Part shown: positions 6,654 through 10,730 of the stretch, piece by piece
How the letters are laid out: the number at the start of each line of letters is the position of its first letter
Numbering within the stretch: the first letter of the stretch is position 1
Source of the DNA: Bacteroidales bacterium UBA3290
GTDB taxonomy: Bacteria > Bacteroidota > Bacteroidia > Bacteroidales > UBA932
DNA length: 10,730 bases
Direction: 5' to 3'
Assembly: GCA_002361615.1 (NCBI GenBank)
Contig: DETK01000045.1
Span: 1 to 10,730, forward strand
Notes under the pieces: model-generated
Told to the model about the DNA's origin: nothing
What the model saw: the letters and a program-made list of their open reading frames with translations, nothing else
Database searches by the model: none
Position numbers and translations under genes: made by a program

Positions 6654-8810
6654 TTAAAGGAATAATCTGAATTTGAGGAAGAGCGCCCGTCCGGGCTTCT
6701 GCAGCCTGTAGTTGTCGAAGGCCAGGGCATCCAGCAGGTTGGTGCACTCGAGCGAGACGTTGTACCGCCCTTCGTGCCAGGAGTACAGCAGCGAGGCATT
6801 GGTCAGATGCTGCGTAGGGACCTTCGATTTCGTGCTCGCCGAGCCGAAGGCCTCCCAGGTCAGGTAGAACCAGTGCACCCACTGGTAGTCGGCCGTCAGC
6901 CGCAGGCGGCTTCCGGTCAGGACCACATTGGAGAACGTGTAGGATACCTCCGTATTGGCGTACGCCCAGGGACGGTTCGGCGTCCGGTTCCGGTAGGTTA
7001 CCGACAGGTCGCCCGACTGGGTGTATTTCCGCATGTCGCGGCTGTCGTCGTAGCTGGCGTTGGCGGCGATGTGCAGTCTGCCGGCCCAGTCGTAGCGGAT
7101 CTCTCCGTCCACGCCCTTGATGTGGACGGCGTCCACGTTGACATACTGCATCATGCTTTCCGTCTCCATCACGGTGGCCCGGATGTAATTGTCCACGAGC
7201 CGCACGAATCCGTTCGTCTCGTACGAGATCGTATGGCCGCCGCCCAGGTCGAAGGTGCCGAACAGGCCCAGGTTGAAGTTTTCGCTGATCTCGGGCTTCA
7301 GGGCCACGTTGGCATAGATCGTCGAGCCGTTGCCGAGCAGTTCGCGCGAGATCGGAAGCCGGATACTGTGTTCATAGGAGCCCTTGACCGCCAGCTCCTC
7401 GAAAAGGAGATAGCGGGAACCGGCGCCATAGCCCACATAATTCTGCGTATCCGAACCTTTGACCTTGTCGGCCCCGGTCGTCGATGGCATTTCATTCTGG
7501 CCGATCTTCAGATGGTTGACGAAGTCTTTGATAAAGAAGGCGTTGTTGAGCCGGCCCGACAGCAGCGACTGGTCGTACGAAAGGCTGATGATGTGCTTCG
7601 CCAACACATCGTCGGTCGGTTCGAAGTCTTTGTCCCAGGTGTCGGTCTGCTTGTTGCCGGCCCGGTTCAGCAGGTAGTTCAGCGCCAGGTCGTGCCCCTC
7701 GGCGATCCGGTAGCTCAGGTTGGTACGGGCCACCGTCATCGGGCGCTGGTAGTGGCGCAAGGTCTTTCCCCGCCGACGGATTTCACTGTAACCGCCGTCG
7801 ATGTAGGATCCGTCCCAGTAATAACGGCGGTATGTCGTATCGATGGTTTGGGAATGGTCCCAGGTCTGGGAAACGGAGGCGTGCAGCCGCATCCCCTCCG
7901 TCAGGAAATCCGCCTTTTCGTAGCGGGCGGCCACGTTGTACGAGAGCGTGTGACGCTCCGCCATACCAATGACGTGGTCCTGCGTGGCGCCCGTCTGGAC
8001 GTCCTTGTCGATCTTGGAGACGGAAGCCGATACGAAGAAAGCATCGGTCCAGCTGCGGTCCTGCACCCCGGCTTCCAGCTGGCCGAACAAGGAGAGATAG
8101 TCGTCGTGGAAACGCGGCAGGTCCTTGATCACGAAAGCGGTCCGGTCTTCGTTGCGCACTTTCACGTCGCGCATCAGGTAGTCGTTCTTCGAATAGTTCG
8201 CGCTCAGGACAGGTTTGAAGACCAGTCCGGTCTTCTTGCCGGTATACTGGGCGTTGAAGTCAGCCTTGTGGGTATGGAAGGAGCCGATGCCGTAGGAAAA
8301 ATCGAGATAGTTGCGGGCGCGGCTGCTCGTGATGATGTTCACGGCGCCGCCCAGCGCGTCGCTGCCGAAGCTGGCGGGAATCACACCTTTGTAGATTTCC
8401 ACGCGGTCGATGATGTTCACGGGCAGGTTGGCCAGCGTCATGCCTGTCCCCTTGGCGTCGAGCGGCATCCCATCGAGGAAATAGCGGATGGAGTTGCCGC
8501 TCATCCCGTTGATCGACAGGTCGAATTCGCTGCCTACCCCGCCCTCCTCGCGGATCCGGATGCCGGCCGTCCGGTCGATGGCCTGGGTCAGCGACTGGAG
8601 CGTGCTGGCCTGCAGACGGATATTGAGCGCGCCCACAGCGAAAGCCCCTTCGCGGAGCCGCTGCTCCCGGCTCTTGGCCGTGACCGTGGCATTGCTCAGT
8701 TGCAGGGTATCGCCGAGTGTTCCGCGCACAGCGAGGCTATCCTGCCCCCAAAGCGGAACAATGTATCCCAAAAGGGAGAGCCCAAGCAAGCAAATAAATC
8801 TGAATCGCAT
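6654..8810 (-). CDS. btuB: TonB-dependent outer-membrane receptor, BtuB-like
   Basis: A 718-aa TonB-dependent receptor, predicted to import cobalamin or other corrinoids across the outer membrane using TonB energy. It has a signal peptide (about 1-22, cleavage near WG/QD), a short N-terminal segment with NATVTAKSREQ (40-50), and a plug domain at roughly 40-165 with FDLSINGMSGNSIRYFLDGM (96-115) and ASFGSDALGGAVNIIT (146-161). The rest is a beta-barrel rich in aromatic strand motifs, ending with the strand RALFLKFRLFL. It lacks the N-terminal carboxypeptidase-regulatory-like domain common in Bacteroidetes SusC proteins, so it is compact like BtuB. The ATG at 8810 lies 41 bp downstream of the cobalamin riboswitch, which is the main support for the substrate call. 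It is the first gene of the operon. Confidence 0.93.
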   Translation of the reverse strand: MRFRFICLLGLSLLGYIVPLWGQDSLAVRGTLGDTLQLSNATVTAKSREQRLREGAFAVGALNIRLQASTLQSLTQAIDRTAGIRIREEGGVGSEFDLSINGMSGNSIRYFLDGMPLDAKGTGMTLANLPVNIIDRVEIYKGVIPASFGSDALGGAVNIITSSRARNYLDFSYGIGSFHTHKADFNAQYTGKKTGLVFKPVLSANYSKNDYLMRDVKVRNEDRTAFVIKDLPRFHDDYLSLFGQLEAGVQDRSWTDAFFVSASVSKIDKDVQTGATQDHVIGMAERHTLSYNVAARYEKADFLTEGMRLHASVSQTWDHSQTIDTTYRRYYWDGSYIDGGYSEIRRRGKTLRHYQRPMTVARTNLSYRIAEGHDLALNYLLNRAGNKQTDTWDKDFEPTDDVLAKHIISLSYDQSLLSGRLNNAFFIKDFVNHLKIGQNEMPSTTGADKVKGSDTQNYVGYGAGSRYLLFEELAVKGSYEHSIRLPISRELLGNGSTIYANVALKPEISENFNLGLFGTFDLGGGHTISYETNGFVRLVDNYIRATVMETESMMQYVNVDAVHIKGVDGEIRYDWAGRLHIAANASYDDSRDMRKYTQSGDLSVTYRNRTPNRPWAYANTEVSYTFSNVVLTGSRLRLTADYQWVHWFYLTWEAFGSASTKSKVPTQHLTNASLLYSWHEGRYNVSLECTNLLDALAFDNYRLQKPGRALFLKFRLFL

Positions 8811-8818
8811 CCAATCCC

Positions 8819-8843
8819 GAAGCTTTTATTACCCGAAAGCTTC
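8819..8843 (-). promoter_or_regulatory. Hairpin between riboswitch and receptor start, candidate expression platform
   Basis: On the minus strand GAAGCTTT (8843-8836) can pair perfectly with AAAGCTTC (8826-8819) around a 9-nt loop, CGGGTAATA. The 8-bp stem ends 8 nt before the receptor ATG. No U-run follows it, so it does not look like a transcription terminator. Its position fits control of translation initiation. I could not identify by eye the loop-to-loop pairing with the riboswitch L5 loop that such platforms normally use. Confidence 0.5.
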
Positions 8844-8851
8844 AAAAACAA

Positions 8852-9028
8852 CGATCCCGGCAGGTCTTCTGGCTTGTCCCCTCCACGGCGTCTTCCCGTC
8901 CCGAAGGACAGTGACTCTGGATGGCCGTGGTTGAAAGCGGGACTTACAGCAGCGGTGTCTGCTCCGGTCTTGCACCGGATTCCCTATTCTTCCCCACCCC
9001 CGGCAGGAGGTGGCGGACACCGAAATCG
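8852..9028 (-). ncRNA. Cobalamin riboswitch, AdoCbl-type architecture
   Basis: Read on the minus strand, the leader holds the conserved cobalamin-riboswitch blocks in order. The 5' GGTGTCC is followed by AGGGAATCCGGTGCAAGACC, then the CCGCTGCTGTAAGTCCC block, an internal domain closed by CCACGGC/GCCGTGG (8930-8924 with 8889-8883), a GTCC-TTCG-GGAC hairpin (8898-8909) preceded by TCACTG and followed by GGGAAG, and the B12 box GCCAGAAGACCTGCC (8873-8859). A CGAT/ATCG outer helix (9028-9025 with 8855-8852) sets the boundaries. The extended internal domain is what AdoCbl-binding members have. It should repress the receptor and probably the whole downstream operon when the corrinoid is abundant. 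Confidence 0.95.
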
Positions 9029-9032
9029 CGCG

Positions 9033-9062
9033 CAAAGATAGACAAAAAAACGGAAACAGCAA
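9033..9062 (-). promoter_or_regulatory. Bacteroidetes-type promoter of the B12 operon
   Basis: On the minus strand TTG (9062-9060) is separated by 19 bp from TATCTTTG (9040-9033), matching the Bacteroidetes -33/-7 consensus TTTG or TTG and TAnnTTTG. Transcription would begin near 9027, right at the outer helix of the riboswitch, so promoter and riboswitch positions support each other. Confidence 0.65.
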
Positions 9063-9081
9063 GAACTATCCCCGAATCGGA

Positions 9082-9993
9082 TCACTGCTGCCTGCGGTAC
9101 TGGGCAGGAGTCACACCGGTGTGGGACTTGAAGAACTTGGTGAACGTAGGCTGGTCGGTGAAATGGAGGTGAGCGATGATCTGCTTGATGGACAGGTCGG
9201 TGAACTTGAGCAGGTTCCTGGCTTCCATGATGACGAACGAATCGATCCATTCCGGCACCGTGCGGCCGCTCGCCTCCTTGATCAGCTTGGAGAAGTACTT
9301 CGGGCTGATGCAGAGTTTCTCGGCGTAGAAAGCGACGCTCCGCTCCTCCTTGTAAGATTCGGTCAGCAGGTTGATGAACTGATTGAGGACATCGTCCGCC
9401 CGCGTCGCCCGCGTCACCCGGCCTTTGGAGGCTTCCAGCTGCTCGCTGATAACCCCTTCTGAAAAATAGAACAGGGACGAGAGGACCGATCCGATGCAGG
9501 CGCGCATATTCGGCACGCGGGTGTTGATCAGATGGGCAATCAGATCGAAGTATCTGGGCGTTAGGAGTTTCCCTTCCATAGACAATTTAACCAGAGGGCT
9601 GTCGAGCAAAGAAGCGCCTTCCGAGAAGAGCCGGTTCAGGTCGATATGGAGCGTCGAAAGATACTCGCGGGTGGCGCAAAGCGCAAGGCCGCGGAAGTCC
9701 TCCTTGTTTTCCATTTCCACGTCAAGGATCTGGACGAGGTAACCGGGATAGAGCATCAGGGCCTGGCCTTCTTCCAGAACATACTCTTTCAAATTGATAT
9801 TCAGACGAATCTTGCCGTTCAGGCAGAAAAAGGCCAGATAGATGCCGAGGCGGGCGGGTTTCAGAATCTTCGACATAGCGCTGTCGTAGCGCAGTTCCGT
9901 CATGCAGAAATCCTCGCCGAGCGACCACTGCCGGCAGTTCGCGAGCCTTTCCTTGATTTGCCTGAGGCCGATGACCGAAAAAGAATTGTCCAT
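9082..9993 (-). CDS. AraC-family transcriptional regulator
   Basis: A 303-aa cytoplasmic DNA-binding regulator. The N-terminal part has cupin-like strands (about 57-90, including CLNGKIRLNINL and EEGQALMLYPGY) of the kind AraC proteins use for ligand sensing. The C-terminal ~100 residues form the double helix-turn-helix domain: SVAFYAEKLCISPKYFSKLI is the first unit, and LSIKQIIAHLHFTDQPTFTK followed by GVTPAQYR the second. The ATG at 9993 begins MDNSFSVIG just downstream of a good promoter; an in-frame extension to 10248 would run antisense through the ferredoxin gene and is not credible. Its stop is about 20 bp from the B12 operon promoter, and it is divergent from the ferredoxin-vorB operon. 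Targets and effector cannot be read from the sequence; itself and the divergent operon are the natural candidates. Confidence 0.93.
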   Translation of the reverse strand: MDNSFSVIGLRQIKERLANCRQWSLGEDFCMTELRYDSAMSKILKPARLGIYLAFFCLNGKIRLNINLKEYVLEEGQALMLYPGYLVQILDVEMENKEDFRGLALCATREYLSTLHIDLNRLFSEGASLLDSPLVKLSMEGKLLTPRYFDLIAHLINTRVPNMRACIGSVLSSLFYFSEGVISEQLEASKGRVTRATRADDVLNQFINLLTESYKEERSVAFYAEKLCISPKYFSKLIKEASGRTVPEWIDSFVIMEARNLLKFTDLSIKQIIAHLHFTDQPTFTKFFKSHTGVTPAQYRRQQ

Positions 9994-10007
9994 ATTACAA
10001 TTTGTTT

Positions 10008-10038
10008 CAAAGTTATCATTTCTCGACCTTTTGACAAA
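10008..10038 (-). promoter_or_regulatory. Bacteroidetes-type promoter of the AraC-family gene
   Basis: On the minus strand TTTG (10038-10035) is followed after exactly 19 bp by TAACTTTG (10015-10008). Transcription would start near 10001-10003, leaving an untranslated leader of only about 10 nt before the ATG at 9993. Confidence 0.6.
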
Positions 10039-10066
10039 AAAAACTTCAAAAAAATGATTATATTTG
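10030..10066 (+). promoter_or_regulatory. Putative promoter of the ferredoxin-vorB operon
   Basis: TATATTTG at 10059-10066 fits the -7 consensus TAnnTTTG and would give a start near 10072 and an AT-rich leader of about 45 nt without a Shine-Dalgarno site. The only TTTG upstream is at 10030-10033, a 25-bp spacing that is longer than usual. The promoter may therefore be weak or activator-dependent. It lies back to back with the AraC promoter. Confidence 0.45.
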
Positions 10067-10116
10067 CGAAATAAAGAGTAAAATTTCAACCAAAACACAA
10101 TAAACACCGAAATATT

Positions 10117-10338
10117 ATGGCAGTTAAAGGTACTATCGTCGTTGACACGGAGAAGTGCAAGGGATGCAACGTCTGCGTGGTCAACTGTCCATTCGGGGTC
10201 ATTGCGCTCGCCCACGAGGTGAACAGCAAGGGCTACAACTATCTCCACATGGTCGAACCGGACAAGTGCACCGGCTGCGCCAGCTGCGCGACCGTCTGTC
10301 CCGATTCCGTGATCACAGTCTATCGAGTTAAAATCTAA
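10117..10338 (+). CDS. 2x[4Fe-4S] ferredoxin subunit of a 2-oxoacid:ferredoxin oxidoreductase
   Basis: A 73-aa cytoplasmic ferredoxin-like protein with two complete [4Fe-4S] motifs: C14-K-G-C17-N-V-C20-x3-C24-P and C51-T-G-C54-A-S-C57-x3-C61-P. It corresponds to the small delta-type subunit that passes electrons between the thiamine-diphosphate enzyme and free ferredoxin. It lies 12 bp before the vorB-like gene, in the usual order for these operons. The ATG at 10117 gives the standard short N-terminus before the first cluster. The oxidised substrate (2-oxoglutarate or branched-chain 2-oxoacid) cannot be settled from this subunit. Confidence 0.94.
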   Translation: MAVKGTIVVDTEKCKGCNVCVVNCPFGVIALAHEVNSKGYNYLHMVEPDKCTGCASCATVCPDSVITVYRVKI

Positions 10339-10350
10339 ACAAGCGAAAAT

Positions 10351-10730
10351 ATGGCAGACAAAGTATTGATGAAGGGTAACGAAGCCATTGCCTACGCGGC
10401 CATCAACTGCGGCGCGGACGGCTATTTCGGCTACCCGATCACTCCGCAGTCAGAAGTGATGGAGACCCTGATGAAGGAGAAGCCCTGGGAGACCACCGGC
10501 ATGGTCGTCCTCCAGGCCGAAAGTGAAACAGCCTCCATCAACATGGTTTACGGCGGCGCCGGATGCGGCAAGAAAGTCATGACCTCTTCCTCCAGCCCGG
10601 GCATCAGCCTGATGTGCGAGGGGCTCACCTACCTGGCCGGCAGCGAACTGCCCTGCCTCGTGGTCAACGTCATGCGCGGCGGCCCGGGCCTGGGCACCAT
10701 CCAGCCCAGCCAGGGCGACTACTTCCAGGC
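10351..10730 (+). CDS. vorB: 2-oxoacid:ferredoxin oxidoreductase subunit VorB-like (alpha), partial at the window end
   Basis: About 126 N-terminal residues are visible and the gene runs off the right edge. The start MADKVLMKGNEAIAYAAI, then GYFGYPITPQSEVMETL (about 25-40), QAESETASINMVYGGA (55-70), MTSSSSPGISLMCEG (77-91) and NVMRGGPGLGTIQPSQGDYF (106-125) closely match the VorB family, annotated as 3-methyl-2-oxobutanoate or 2-oxoglutarate:ferredoxin oxidoreductase alpha subunit. The complex converts a 2-oxoacid and CoA to acyl-CoA, CO2 and reduced ferredoxin under anaerobic conditions. The ATG at 10351 lies 12 bp after the ferredoxin stop, so the two are one operon; beta and gamma subunits are expected beyond the window. 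Confidence 0.94.
   Translation, partial: MADKVLMKGNEAIAYAAINCGADGYFGYPITPQSEVMETLMKEKPWETTGMVVLQAESETASINMVYGGAGCGKKVMTSSSSPGISLMCEGLTYLAGSELPCLVVNVMRGGPGLGTIQPSQGDYFQ

Noticed and set aside
6774..9041. 755-codon open frame on the plus strand opposite the TonB-dependent receptor
   Set aside because: It is the antisense shadow of the receptor gene and runs through the riboswitch; its translation shows no recognisable family and reflects GC-rich codon use of the real gene.
9994..10248. N-terminal extension of the AraC-family frame up to 10248
   Set aside because: It would run antisense through the promoter region and the ferredoxin gene; the ATG at 9993 lies right after a good promoter.

Overview
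The window looks like a fairly GC-rich member of the Bacteroidales, possibly Alistipes- or Rikenellaceae-like (genus is inference). The phylum call rests on Bacteroidetes-type promoters (TTTG or TTG, about 19 bp, TAnnTTTG), AT-rich gene leaders without clear Shine-Dalgarno sites, many Cys-lipidated exported proteins, and a ferredoxin-vorB gene pair typical of this group.

Layout. Positions 1-337 hold a T-poor tandem repeat built from 14-, 20- and 28-bp modules, part of it organised as an 82-bp higher-order repeat. Positions 410-9062 form one minus-strand transcription unit for vitamin B12 (corrinoid) acquisition. In transcription order it has a Bacteroidetes-type promoter (9033-9062), a cobalamin riboswitch (8852-9028), a BtuB-like TonB-dependent receptor (6654-8810), a surface-type lipoprotein resembling DUF4374 beta-propellers (5309-6625), cobyrinate a,c-diamide synthase CbiA (3992-5287), a BtuF-like binding lipoprotein (2841-3989), a BtuC-like permease (1807-2844), a BtuD-like ATPase (1070-1810), and an exported nitroreductase-family lipoprotein (410-1060). 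Gene spacings run from 4-bp overlaps to 28 bp, so one B12-sensing leader probably controls all seven genes. Upstream lies an AraC-family regulator (9082-9993, minus). It is divergent from a plus-strand 2-oxoacid:ferredoxin oxidoreductase operon, which starts with a small 2x[4Fe-4S] ferredoxin subunit (10117-10338) and continues with the VorB-like subunit, cut by the window edge (10351-10730).

How it works together. The receptor would bring cobalamin or other corrinoids across the outer membrane, probably helped by the DUF4374-like lipoprotein in the role that BtuG plays in Bacteroides. BtuF, BtuC and BtuD would carry the corrinoid across the inner membrane. CbiA would amidate incomplete corrinoids such as cobyrinate. 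The cell-envelope nitroreductase is the least expected member and may act on the imported corrinoid. When the corrinoid is plentiful the riboswitch would shut the unit down. The points most worth following are the DUF4374-like partner, the exported flavoprotein, and the hierarchical repeat at the far end of the operon.
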